In this document: positions 27,078-37,021 of the stretch, piece by piece
Position numbering within the stretch: the stretch's first letter is position 1
Layout of the letters: every line of letters starts with the position of its first letter
Source of the DNA: RYN-230 sp963841695
GTDB lineage: Bacteria; Actinomycetota; Actinomycetes; Streptosporangiales; Streptosporangiaceae
Assembly: GCA_963841695.1 (NCBI GenBank)
Contig: CAWJDQ010000003.1
Coordinates: forward strand, 1 to 64,000
Length of the DNA: 64,000 bases
Direction of reading: 5' to 3'
Program-made: the position numbers and the translations under genes
Notes under the pieces: model-generated
Seen by the model: only the letters and a program-made list of their open reading frames with translations
What the model was told of the DNA's origin: nothing
Database searches by the model: none

Positions 27078-29161
27078 CAGGACCCCCCGTAACCCGCGGG
27101 GGCGGTAATCGCGCCGTCCGCGGAGATCTTGGGCAGCGTGGGCGGCAGGTTCCCGCCCGGCAGCGCGGCCTTGTGCCCCTCGAGCCCGTAGATGTCGTCG
27201 TAGATCTGCCGGACCGCGGGGGCGGCCACCTCAGCCCCGTAGTTCGAGTCCGGGATCATGACCACCACCACGTATTTCGGGTTGCTGCATGGTGCGAACG
27301 AGGCGAACACCGAGGTCACAGAGCTGTTGAACACCTCAGCCGTACCCGTCTTGCCGGCCACGCAGACCTGGTTGCGCGGGAATCCGCTGAACGCGCCCGC
27401 CGCGGTGCCCGCTCCGGTCGTCACGTCGGCCAGCGCGTTGCGGATGTAGGCCAGGGTGCTGCCGGCCACCGGCAGGCGGCGGATCAGCTTCGGCTTGATC
27501 TTCTGGACCACCTGGCCGGTGGGGCTGACGATCGCCGCGCCGATCCGGGGGCTGTACAGCTTGCCGCCGTTGGCCAGGGCCGCGTAGGCGTCGGCGAGCT
27601 GCAGCGGGGTGACGGCCACGTAGCCCTGGCCGATGGCGGCGATGGCCGCCTCGCCCGGTTCCCAGACGTTGCCGTAATGGCAGTCCTGGTATTCGATTTG
27701 CTGCACGTAGGACCCATTTGCCCGGCCGTATTTGCACCAGTCCTGGCCCGTGTGCGCCTCTTGTTTCCAGAAGTAGTACAGCCATTCCCGGGTCGGGATG
27801 GTGCCCGAGCCCTGTTCGGGCAGGTCGATTCCGGGGGCTTTGCCGAATCCCCAGGCAAGTTCCATTTTCTGCATTTCCTGGGTCGGCACCTTCGGGCTGG
27901 TCACCACGTTGTCCTTGGTGTGGTCGCCCAGGTAAATCTGGTAGGCCAGCTCGTAGAAGACCGTGTCACAGGAGATCACCAGGGCCTGGTGCAGGCTGAT
28001 CGGGCCCAGGTTGGGCTCCCCGTCGTTGGCGAACGAGCGGCCGCCGATGTTGTAGGTGGCCGGGCAGTTGTAGGTGCTGTCCAGGCTGTAACCGGCCTTC
28101 ACGGCGGCGGCCGTGGAGGTGACCTTGAACGTCGAACCGGGGGCGTACTCGCCCTGGGTCACCCGGTTCAGGATCGGCTCGCTGTCGGCCTTGCCGATCA
28201 GCCGCTGGTACTCCCCCTCGGAGATCCCCCCGTTCCACACGCTCGGGTCGTAGGTCGGCGCGCTGACCATCGCGACCACCCGCCCGGAGGTGGTCATCAC
28301 CAGCGCGGCGCCGGTCGTGGCGCCCGGGTTACCCTCCTGCCGCACCTTGGTGATGGCGTTGTCCAGGACGTTCTGCACGTCTCCCTGCAGCCGCGCGTTG
28401 ATGCTGGTCACGAGGTCATCACCGGCTTTGGGAGCGACGGTCTTGACCGTCCCGAGTTGCTGGCCGGCGTTGTTCACCGAGATCACATTCTCGCCCGGAG
28501 TGCCCTCCAGTTGCGAGTTGTACTCCGCCTCCAGCCCGGCCTGGCCGACCAGCTCCTCACCGGAAAAGCCGGTCGTCGGCAGGTGCTGCTTCTTCATCTG
28601 CTGGGTGTTGATCGGGCCCAGGTAGCCCAGGACCTGAGCCGGGTTGGCGCCGTCCGGTGCCGGGTAGTGGGCCAGCGGCTCCACGCCGGCGCTCACCCCG
28701 GGGAACCGGGCGTGATCCTGCATGATCTCGACCGCGGTGGCCTCCGGGACGTGCTGCGCCACCGGGACGGGCTGGTATGGGGAGCCCGTCCAGCATGGCT
28801 GGGACACGTGCGCGTTGCACAGCCGGACTTTCTCGGTGAGCAGCTTGTCGGACATGGCGAGCAGGGGGGCCAGCCTGCGCAGCACGGCTGCGCCGCCGTC
28901 GCTCTGGGCCGCCAGGTCCATGATGTTCACCGTGACGACCAGGGAGCTGGTGTTATCCACCATGGGCAGGCCCGCATCGTCCAGGATCTGGCCGCGGACC
29001 GAGGGCGTGATCACCGTCTGGGTCTGGTCCTGGGCGGCGAGCTGCACGTAGCTGTGGCCGTTCATGACCTGCAGGTACCACAGCCGCCCGCCGAGGGAGA
29101 TCAGCAGCGCGGCGACGATCGCGTAGAGCACGACGAGGCGCCGCCGTGACGCCGGAATCAT
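27077..29161 (-). CDS. mrdA: Penicillin-binding protein 2 (elongation transpeptidase)
   Basis: This 694-residue class B PBP has an N-terminal membrane anchor (RRRLVVLYAIVAALLISLGG), a dimerisation/pedestal domain and a transpeptidase domain. The active-site Ser343 sits in STFK (EYAPGSTFKVTS), with SCD as the SxN-type motif and KTG in VAGKTGTAEVF. The start ATG 29161 overlaps the mreD stop (ATGA) and has GGAGGG 8 nt upstream; a longer frame from 29200 would lie inside mreD. It works with RodA (next gene) and MreBCD. The ~40-residue tail after the last strand is Pro/Gly-rich. Confidence 0.96.
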   Translation of the reverse strand: MIPASRRRLVVLYAIVAALLISLGGRLWYLQVMNGHSYVQLAAQDQTQTVITPSVRGQILDDAGLPMVDNTSSLVVTVNIMDLAAQSDGGAAVLRRLAPLLAMSDKLLTEKVRLCNAHVSQPCWTGSPYQPVPVAQHVPEATAVEIMQDHARFPGVSAGVEPLAHYPAPDGANPAQVLGYLGPINTQQMKKQHLPTTGFSGEELVGQAGLEAEYNSQLEGTPGENVISVNNAGQQLGTVKTVAPKAGDDLVTSINARLQGDVQNVLDNAITKVRQEGNPGATTGAALVMTTSGRVVAMVSAPTYDPSVWNGGISEGEYQRLIGKADSEPILNRVTQGEYAPGSTFKVTSTAAAVKAGYSLDSTYNCPATYNIGGRSFANDGEPNLGPISLHQALVISCDTVFYELAYQIYLGDHTKDNVVTSPKVPTQEMQKMELAWGFGKAPGIDLPEQGSGTIPTREWLYYFWKQEAHTGQDWCKYGRANGSYVQQIEYQDCHYGNVWEPGEAAIAAIGQGYVAVTPLQLADAYAALANGGKLYSPRIGAAIVSPTGQVVQKIKPKLIRRLPVAGSTLAYIRNALADVTTGAGTAAGAFSGFPRNQVCVAGKTGTAEVFNSSVTSVFASFAPCSNPKYVVVVMIPDSNYGAEVAAPAVRQIYDDIYGLEGHKAALPGGNLPPTLPKISADGAITAPAGYGGS

Positions 29162-30480
29162 CGGGAAATCCCTCCTGACCGCTTGCCGAAGATCCGCCAC
29201 AGTGACCGGCGCCGGCCGAACGCGCGGCGGCCGTTCAGGGCACTGGCCGGGGCCCGGCGGCCGCTCAGGGCGCCCGCCTTGGTCCCGCGGAACCGGGGAG
29301 TGTGCGGCTTCCCGGCCCGGCCGGCGCCGCGGCCGCGGCGGCCGAGGACCGAGCCGCCGATGGCCCCATCCCGGCGCCGGCCCGCGCCCAGCCGCAGCCG
29401 GACCGGCCGGGCGGGGCGGAGGCCGAGCCGCACGGCCCGCGCGCCGCTGGCCGATCCGCCCGGCATGACCCCGCCGCGCAGCCGCGGCCCCCGGGACGGC
29501 CGGAGCGCCCGGCCGCCCGCGCCATCGCCCAGCGGGCGGCCGCCCCGGCTGAACGCGCTGGCGGGAATCCCGCCGCCCCGCTGCCAGTGGCCCGGCGACC
29601 CCGCCGCCCCCGGCCGGGATCCCCGGTGCTGGCTGAACCGATGCCTGGTGCCCAGGTGCAGGCGCACCGGCCGGGACGGCAGCCCCTGGGCCGCCCGGGC
29701 AGCCGTGGCACCCGCGCTGGACAGGGCGGACCCACCGCCGCTGAACTTCAGGTGGACCGGCCGCGCCGGGCGGGGCCGGGCCGGGCGCACGCCGCTGGCT
29801 GAGCCGCCCTGGGTGGACCCGGCCCGCAGGGCCCGGGCCTTCAGCCGCGGGGCGCGCCCGGTGCCGCTGTCGCGCAGCACGGCGCCGGAGCCAGAGAACA
29901 GGGCCGTGGCGCCCGCCAGACCGGGCGCCCCGAGCAGCTGGCCGGCTGAGCCGCCGGGGAAGCTGGCCAGGCCCTGGACGGCCGACGCGGGGGTGACCAG
30001 GGTCCTGGCCCGGACGACGGCGTAGAGCACGAAGGGGCTGAGCAGCACGTCGTAGACGACCGACGCGGGCAGCACGTGGCCGACCGCAGACCAGGTGATG
30101 TCCAGGTTGCCGAAGATCATCCCGGTCAGGGCAAAGAGCAGCTCCCCGACGGCAGACCCGAGGGCGACCACGCCGATCGGCACCCAGACGGACTCCTCGA
30201 GGTGCCTGCCCACCCGCCCGGCGGCGTACCCGACCAGGCAGAACACCAGCGCGTACTGGCCCACCAGGTGGGTGGCGGGCGGCGCCACATCCAGGGCCAG
30301 ACCAGCGCAGAAGCCGCCCAGCATGCCTTCCATGGGGCCGCCGGTCAGGGCCACGGCGACCAGGACGACCAGCACCAGATCCGGTCCGGCTCCCCCGGGC
30401 AGGCTCAGGTTGTCGAGCACGGTCAGCTGGATCAGGATCGCGAGCAGCAGCAGCCCGGCGGACAACACCGCGCGCCGCAT
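29158..30480 (-). CDS. mreD: Rod shape-determining protein MreD with long basic C-terminal tail
   Basis: Residues 1-170 are a normal MreD: MRRAVLSAGLLLLAILIQLT, then GPDLVLVVLVAVALTGGPMEG and about five membrane helices ending VYDVLLSPFVLYAVVRAR. After that the frame continues for ~270 residues rich in Arg, Gly, Ser, Pro and Ala. The tail repeats an RPVRLxLG-like element (RPVHLKFSG, RPVRLHLGT, RAVRLGLRP, RPVRLRLGA). MreD proteins are usually ~160-180 residues. The stop overlaps the PBP2 ATG (ATGA) with PBP2's ribosome-binding site inside the tail's last codons, so the extension is part of the operon design. It is probably cytoplasmic and positively charged. Its function is unknown. Confidence 0.93.
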   Translation of the reverse strand: MRRAVLSAGLLLLAILIQLTVLDNLSLPGGAGPDLVLVVLVAVALTGGPMEGMLGGFCAGLALDVAPPATHLVGQYALVFCLVGYAAGRVGRHLEESVWVPIGVVALGSAVGELLFALTGMIFGNLDITWSAVGHVLPASVVYDVLLSPFVLYAVVRARTLVTPASAVQGLASFPGGSAGQLLGAPGLAGATALFSGSGAVLRDSGTGRAPRLKARALRAGSTQGGSASGVRPARPRPARPVHLKFSGGGSALSSAGATAARAAQGLPSRPVRLHLGTRHRFSQHRGSRPGAAGSPGHWQRGGGIPASAFSRGGRPLGDGAGGRALRPSRGPRLRGGVMPGGSASGARAVRLGLRPARPVRLRLGAGRRRDGAIGGSVLGRRGRGAGRAGKPHTPRFRGTKAGALSGRRAPASALNGRRAFGRRRSLWRIFGKRSGGISR

Positions 30481-30481
30481 G

Positions 30482-31453
30482 TCAGCCTCCCGATCCGGTG
30501 GCGCCGGGCGTAGGCGTCGCCGGGGCACCGGGCGAGCTGGCACCGGGCGACGCGGTCACCGTGACGGTGACCTTCGGGGCCGGGGTGGGCGCCGGCGGCA
30601 GCACGGAGAACCTCGGGTCGGTCCGCGGCGGGACGATCACCACGCCGACCACACCCAGCGCGGTGTCGTCGGCGAAGGGGCGGACCAGCGCCTCCTTGGT
30701 CAGCGAGCTGCTGGTGCCCTCCAGTTTGGTGATCACCCCGACCGGCACCCCGGGCACGTAGGGCCGGCCGCCCACCGAGCCGAAGGTAACCAGCTGCTGG
30801 CCTGGGTGCAGGATCGCGTTGACGTCAAACACCTGGAGCCGCAGCAGGCCGCTGCCGCTCATGCTCTTGCCGGTTCCGCTCACCACGCCGATCTGCCCGG
30901 TGCCCGCCAGCCGGACGCCGACGGTCACGCTGGCGTCGGTGGCCAGCAGCACGGTCGAGGTGGTCGAGCTGACCGACGTGACGGTGCCGACCAGGCCCTG
31001 CCCGTTCAGCACGGTCTCGTCGGGCTTGATACCATCCACCCGCCCGGCGTCGATGGTGACCGAGTCGTCGTAGGCCGCGCCCGCCGCGATGACGCCTGCG
31101 GGCACGATCCGGTACCGGCCGCGGCCGGCCAGCTGGAGCAGCTGGCTCAGCTGGCGCTCGTCGTACTTGCTCAGCTTCTGCTGGTTGAGCTGGGCGCGCA
31201 GCTCAACCACCTGCCGCTGGAGGGCGTCAATCTTGCCCTGTGAGCCGGAGCCGGTGAGCCCGTCCGTGAAGTCAGCGACCGGCCGGGTCACCTGGTTGGT
31301 GGCCCGCTCCACCGAGCCGAATACGCTGCCGCCCAGCGAGCGCAGCCCGCCGAGCGGCGCGCCCGCGCCGCCCCGGTAGTCGATCGTGATCAGCGCGAGC
31401 GCGGCCGCCAGCAGCACCCCCAGAACGATGCGGGTTCGCCGGGTGTCGTGCAC
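30482..31453 (-). CDS. mreC: Rod shape-determining protein MreC
   Basis: The 323-residue MreC has one N-terminal membrane helix (TRRTRIVLGVLLAAALALITI), a coiled coil (KIDALQRQVVELRAQLNQQK) and the periplasmic double beta-barrel with GLVGTVTSVSSTTSTVLLATD and LVTFGSVGGRPYVPGVPVGV (quoted in part). The C-terminal ~45 residues are Pro/Ala/Thr-rich. It lies between mreB (77 bp upstream) and mreD (start immediately after its stop). It organises the elongation machinery outside the membrane. Confidence 0.96.
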   Translation of the reverse strand: MHDTRRTRIVLGVLLAAALALITIDYRGGAGAPLGGLRSLGGSVFGSVERATNQVTRPVADFTDGLTGSGSQGKIDALQRQVVELRAQLNQQKLSKYDERQLSQLLQLAGRGRYRIVPAGVIAAGAAYDDSVTIDAGRVDGIKPDETVLNGQGLVGTVTSVSSTTSTVLLATDASVTVGVRLAGTGQIGVVSGTGKSMSGSGLLRLQVFDVNAILHPGQQLVTFGSVGGRPYVPGVPVGVITKLEGTSSSLTKEALVRPFADDTALGVVGVVIVPPRTDPRFSVLPPAPTPAPKVTVTVTASPGASSPGAPATPTPGATGSGG

Positions 31454-31530
31454 CAGGTCTCCTCGTCAAGCCGCCGGCCATGCCCCTGTCAGCGGCCGCT
31501 GCCGCGGCCCCCCATACTGCCCGCTCGAGG

Positions 31531-32562
<1,032 letters not shown>

Positions 32563-32679
32563 CAGGAACGAGAACCTTCCAAAAAGGGTCTGCTGGATGA
32601 TCTGTGGTCTATTTGCCGCGGCTCACACCCTGCCGAGCCCGAGCCGCTCCTTGTCCTTCATCGACCAGCGCCGGCCTGC

Positions 32680-33090
32680 CTAAACGAGGTCGGGAAAGAA
32701 GATCTTGATTTCCCGTTCCGCTGAGTCCGACGAGTCGGATCCGTGCACGATGTTCTGCTGCACATCCAACGCGTGATCCCCGCGGATAGTGCCCGCGCCG
32801 GCCTCCACCGGATCGGTCGCGCCGGCCAGCCCGCGGAACGCCTCGATGGCCCGGGGACCCTGCACGACCATCGCGACCAGCGGCCCCGACGTGATGAAGA
32901 CGATGAGTGAGGGGAAGAAGGGCCTGCCGACGTGCTCCCCGTAGTGAGTTTCCGCCGTTTCCCGCGTGATCACGCGCATGTCCATCGCCGCGATCTGCAG
33001 GCCCTTGCGCTCAATCCGGGACAGGACCTCCCCGATCAGCCCGCGGCGTACGCCATCGGGTTTGACCAGGACAAGGGTACGTTCAATCAA
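32680..33090 (-). CDS. ndk: Nucleoside diphosphate kinase
   Basis: Ndk balances NTP and dNTP pools. The 136-residue protein has ERTLVLVKPDGVRRGLIGEV at the start and the active-site NIVHGSDSSDSAEREI with the phospho-His. I set the start at TTG 33090, because AAGAGGAGC lies 8 nt upstream and the normal N-terminus (IERTLVLVKPD) follows directly. A longer open frame to 33147 adds unrelated residues. In most actinobacteria ndk follows DUF4233; here a histidine kinase gene on the other strand lies between. Confidence 0.97.
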   Translation of the reverse strand: MIERTLVLVKPDGVRRGLIGEVLSRIERKGLQIAAMDMRVITRETAETHYGEHVGRPFFPSLIVFITSGPLVAMVVQGPRAIEAFRGLAGATDPVEAGAGTIRGDHALDVQQNIVHGSDSSDSAEREIKIFFPDLV

Positions 33091-33549
33091 TGCTTTGCTC
33101 CTCTTAGCCGGTGGCAACGGTGCCGATCCCGGAGTGATCGAGGGCAATCCCGCCGCGGCCAGATCTTACCGTTGCCGCAGCACCAGCCCGGGCCTCCGCA
33201 GCACGTGCGGTCCCTCCGGCCCAGCCCCCGTCACGCCGGCGCCCGCTAGCCAACGCGGGCATAGCCGCCGAATCTAACGTAACTGCCCCACCGCACGGCG
33301 GGTTTACTGCCCACTCGCCTGACTGATCATTCAGGAAAGCCGCCGATAAGGCCTTGACCTGGACAGACGGACCGGACAGGCGCCCCTGGACAGATCACTG
33401 CCTGCTGAGGCAAGCTCATGGGGAGCGTCAACGGCGGTCCGCGGCGCGCTGGCTGCGCGGCAGCCTGGGGTATCGCGGGTGCGCCATCAGGCCGCTGCGG
33501 ACCGTCCGCCACCGGCCCCCGGGGGAAGCTGACGAAGAGCAGATGAACG
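33091..33549. other. 459-bp spacer between ndk and histidine kinase gene
   Basis: The flanking genes diverge, so promoters for both should be here. I see no convincing small gene: open frames across it lack ribosome-binding sites and recognisable sequence. A moderately AT-rich stretch lies around 33270-33345. No strong hairpin or known leader was recognised. Confidence 0.5.
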
Positions 33550-35081
33550 GTGGAAGACCAGATAGGTAAGAGCACCGCAGATCCCCGCTCCGCAGATGTC
33601 CTGGCGGACGGCCCCCGTCCGGCGAGCCCGCTCGCGGACGGCGCCCGCCCTACGAGCCCGCTCGCGGACGGCGCCCGCCCTGCGGGCCTGCTCGCGGACG
33701 GCGCCGCACGCGCACACCTGCTGATGGACAGCCCCGGTCTGGCCGGCCTGCTGGCGGACGGTCCCGGTGCCGCAGACCTGGCCACCGATGCCGCCGGTCC
33801 GGCGGACCTGACCACCGATGCGGCGGGCCCGGCCGGCCTGACTTCCGATGCCCCAGGTCCCGCCGACCTGGCCACCGATGCCGCGGGTCCGGCCGATCCG
33901 CTGGCCGACAACTCGGCCGGCCGCTGCGGAGGGACGGGCTGCTGGCCCGGATCGCGCCGTTCGCCGCGCTTGCGATCCTGGCCGAGGCCAGCCTGACGCT
34001 GCCGCCCGGCCCGGCGTCCCTCCCGGACGCGCTCATCAGCGTCCTGATCCTGGCCGCCACCGCCGCGCTCGTCGTGCTGGTCCCCTGGGACCGGCTCCCG
34101 GCCTGGTGCGTCGTGGCCGTCCCGCTGCTGTACACGGCGTCGGCGTTCCCGCTGACCCAGGCAGCGGGCGGCACATCCTCCGGGATCATGCTCATTCTGC
34201 TCAGCCCCATCGTCTGGACCGCGCTCTACCACCGCGCCTGGGAATCGGTGTGCGTGAGCGTGGCGGCCCTGGCCGTGGTGCTGGCCGAGTCCCTGCTGGA
34301 CGGCGGCACGGACCCGGCGGAGCTCATCCGCCGGATGATCTCCTGGGCGGCGCTGGCCGCGATGATCGTGCTGGCCGGGCACGGCCTGCGCGCCCGGATC
34401 CGCCGGTCCCGGCAGCAGGCGGCGCTGATGCAGGAACGGCTGCGGGAGATGAGCATCCTGGCCGACCGGGACCGCATCGCCAGCAGCCTGCACGACACGG
34501 TGGTGCAGCGGCTGTTCGCGTCGGGCCTGTCCCTGCAGGGCATGGTCGGGCTGCTCGGTGGCCGGCCTGAGGTGGCCTGCCGGGTCAACCAGGTGGTGCA
34601 GGACCTGGACGAGTCCATCCGGCTGCTCCGCCAGTCCATCTTTGACCCGGTGCACGGGACGCCCGCCCATGGCCTGCGGCGCGGCATCCTCGACGTGTCC
34701 CGGGAGCTGACCCCGTGGCTCGGTATGGTGCCCGAGGTGACCCTGGAAGGCCCGCTGGACACCGCGGTCCCCCCGCGAGCCGCCGGGCAGTTGCTAGGGG
34801 CGTTGCGTGAGGGGCTGGCCCGCAGCGGCACCTGCGCCCGCGCCACCCAGGTCGCCGTGGCCGTAGCCGCGGACTACGAGGCGGTCACGCTGACCATCAC
34901 CGACGACGGCACCCGGTGGGTCAACCGGGCCGCCGGTGACGGGCCTGCCCTGCCGGTGCTGCGTGCCTGGGCCCACCAGGTCGGCGGCACGGTGACGACG
35001 GAATCCGCGGCGAGCGGCGAGACCCGGCTGATCTGGCGGGCGCCGCTCAGGACGACTCGTAGCGTCGCCCCATCCAGATAG
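33550..35081 (+). CDS. Membrane sensor histidine kinase (HisKA_3 type), repeat-rich N-terminus, one frameshift
   Basis: From GTG 33550, ~125 residues of imperfect repeats (LADGARPxSP, then ATDAAGPADL) precede a frame change near 33915-33930 in GGCCGGCCGCTG. The second frame then gives six membrane helices (from RIAPFAALAILAEASL), and MSILADRDRIASSLHDTVVQ (quoted in part) with the phospho-His of the dimerisation domain. The ATPase domain keeps a DDG (ITDDGTRWV), but the N-box position reads LREGLARSGTCA without the usual Asn. Such kinases normally pair with a NarL-type regulator; none is adjacent. The 3' end overlaps the convergent DUF4233 gene by 35 bp. If the frameshift is real, the kinase would have to start downstream of the repeats. 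Confidence 0.75.
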
Positions 35082-35363
35082 CCAGCACCCAGAACCCGGC
35101 GAAGATGGCGCCGAGCGCGTACATCACCGGGACCAGCACCCCGGCCGCGATGACCAGAAGCTGGAGCACGCTGCCGGCCACCAGCGCCGCCTGCAGCCCG
35201 GGCGGCCGACCACCCCGGCCAGCAGCACGGCGGCCAGCGCCAGGGCGCCGCCGGCGTACCCGGCGGCCCGGGGCGGGGCGTGCCCGATGGTGATGGCCAC
35301 CGGGATGGCCAGGCCGATCACGATGGCCTCCATCACCAGCACGGTGGCGCACAGCCTTCTCAT
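35047..35363 (-). CDS. DUF4233 membrane protein, one frameshift
   Basis: The N-terminal frame (MRRLCATVLVMEAIVIGLAI) and the C-terminal frame (LVAGSVLQLLVIAAGVLVPV ... FWVLAIWMGRRYES) make one ~105-residue protein with four membrane helices. They meet at CCCGGG (35197-35202), where one extra G restores GRPGLQAAL. Its ATG overlaps the folC stop (ATGA), the constant arrangement in actinobacteria. The function is unknown; the fixed link with FolC suggests a role in folate or membrane physiology, which is speculation. Confidence 0.85.
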
Positions 35364-37021
35364 TCCTGCGCGGCCGCCTCACCCTCGTCCGGATCCCACG
35401 CGGTCCGAGATCGCCGTCATCTGAACCCGGGTAGTCCTGATCGCGGTGGTCCGGGCCGAGCAGGACCCGCGCGTCCCCGGCCGTCACGACCGAGCCGGTG
35501 ACCAGCACCCCGGTCCGGGTCAGGCCTTCGTCACCGGACGCCTCGTCGGCCAGGCCCACCGCGATCTCCAGGGCGTCGTCCAGCCGCCGGGCGGCGTGCA
35601 CCCGCTCCGGGCCGAACACCGAGGCGGCCAGCTCGGCGAGCTTGTCCGGGTCCATCGAGCGGTCGGAGGAATTCCGGGTGACCACCAGCTCGGAGATCAC
35701 CGGCTCCATCTGGTCGAGGATCCCGGCCACGTCCTTGTCCGCGCTGACCGCGAGCACCCCGATCAGCGCGGCGAACGTGAACGCCTCGGTGACGGCCTCC
35801 ATCGCGGCTTCCATGCCCGCCGGGTTGTGCGCCGCGTCCAGGATGACGACCGGGCTGCGGCGGACCACCTCGAGCCGGCCCGGGGACGTGACCTGCGCGA
35901 ACGCCGCGCGGACCAGATCCTGCCCAGCGCCCCCCAGACGGCTCCGTGCCGTCCAGGCTGGACCCGGACCGGCCCGGACGGCTGCCGGGTGCGTCCTCGT
36001 CGTCCGCCCCGCCCAGGCCTGCCTCCGCCTCGCCCGGGCCTGCCTCCGCCTCGCCCGGGCCTGCCTCCGCCTCGCCCGGGCCTGCCTCCGCCTCGCCCGA
36101 GCCGGTCCAGGCCTCGTCCGGGGAGCCGTCGTCGTCGGGCGCCTGCGCGTCCAGCGACTGCCCGGGCAGGGGTGCCCCGCCCGCGAAGGCCTCCACCGCG
36201 GCCAGCGCGACGGCCGCGTTGCCGGCCTGGTAGGCCCCGAACAGCGGCAGCACGATGTCGGTGTAGTCACCGCGCAGCCCGCGCAGGTCCAGCCGCTGGC
36301 CGCCGACGGCGAGATCCCGGTTGAGCACCCCGAACTCCAGGCCCTCGCGGACCACGCTGGCGCCGACCGTGACCACCCGGCGCAGCAGGGCCTCCGCAGC
36401 GGGCAGCGGCTGCTGGGCCAGCACGGCCACCGCGCCCGGCTTGATGATCCCGGCCTTGTCCGCCGCGATCTCCTCGACGGTGCCGCCCAGGTAGGCGGTG
36501 TGGTCGAGGGAGATCGGGGTGACCACGGCCACGGCGCCGTCCGCGATGTTCGTCGCGTCCCAGGTGCCGCCCAGCCCGACCTCGATGACCGCGACGTCCA
36601 CCGGGACGTCGGCGAAGATGGCGAAGGCCAGGCCGGTCAGCACCTCGAAGAAGGACAGCTGGGTGGCCTGCTGCCCGTCCACCATGGCCAGGTAGGGCGC
36701 CAGCTCGTCGTAGGCGGCCACGAAGGTCTCGGCGGAGACCGGCTGGCCGTCCACCATGATCCGTTCCCGGATGGAGGACAGGTGCGGGCTGGTGAACAGG
36801 CCGGTCCGCAGGCCCCGCGCGCGCAGCAGGCTCTCGATCATGCGGGCGGTGGAGGTCTTGCCGTTCGTGCCGGTGATGTGGACGACGGGATAGGAGCGCT
36901 GCGGGTCGCCGAGGATCGAGACGAGGGCGGCCATCCGGTCCAGCGTCGGCTCGATGGCGTGCTCAGGACGCCGCGCGAGGATCTCGGCCTCCGCCTCGCG
37001 CAGTTCGCTGGCGATGCTCAA
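35360..37021 (-). CDS. folC: Folylpolyglutamate/dihydrofolate synthase (folC), two frameshifts and a repeat insertion
   Basis: FolC adds glutamates to folates. VVHITGTNGKTSTARMIES is the P-loop, GLFTSPHLSSIRERI and EVGLGGTWDATNI are family signatures, and SPVVILDAAHNPAGMEAA is the C-terminal-domain motif. The TTG at 37021 overlaps the valS stop (TTGA) and has GGGGGAG upstream. Between the two domains lies an extra ~60-residue acidic, Gly-rich segment holding four PGEAEAG repeats. The frame breaks near 35935 in a run of six G and again near 35385 just before the expected WDPDEGEAAAQE terminus. FolC is essential in most bacteria, so I take the breaks as sequence errors. Confidence 0.9.
36018..36101. 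repeat. 21-bp tandem repeat (x4) within folC
   Basis: Four head-to-tail copies of a 21-bp unit beginning CCTGCCTCCGCCTCGCCCGG; the last copy differs at its end. On the minus strand each unit encodes PGEAEAG, in a linker between the two FolC domains. Confidence 0.9.
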
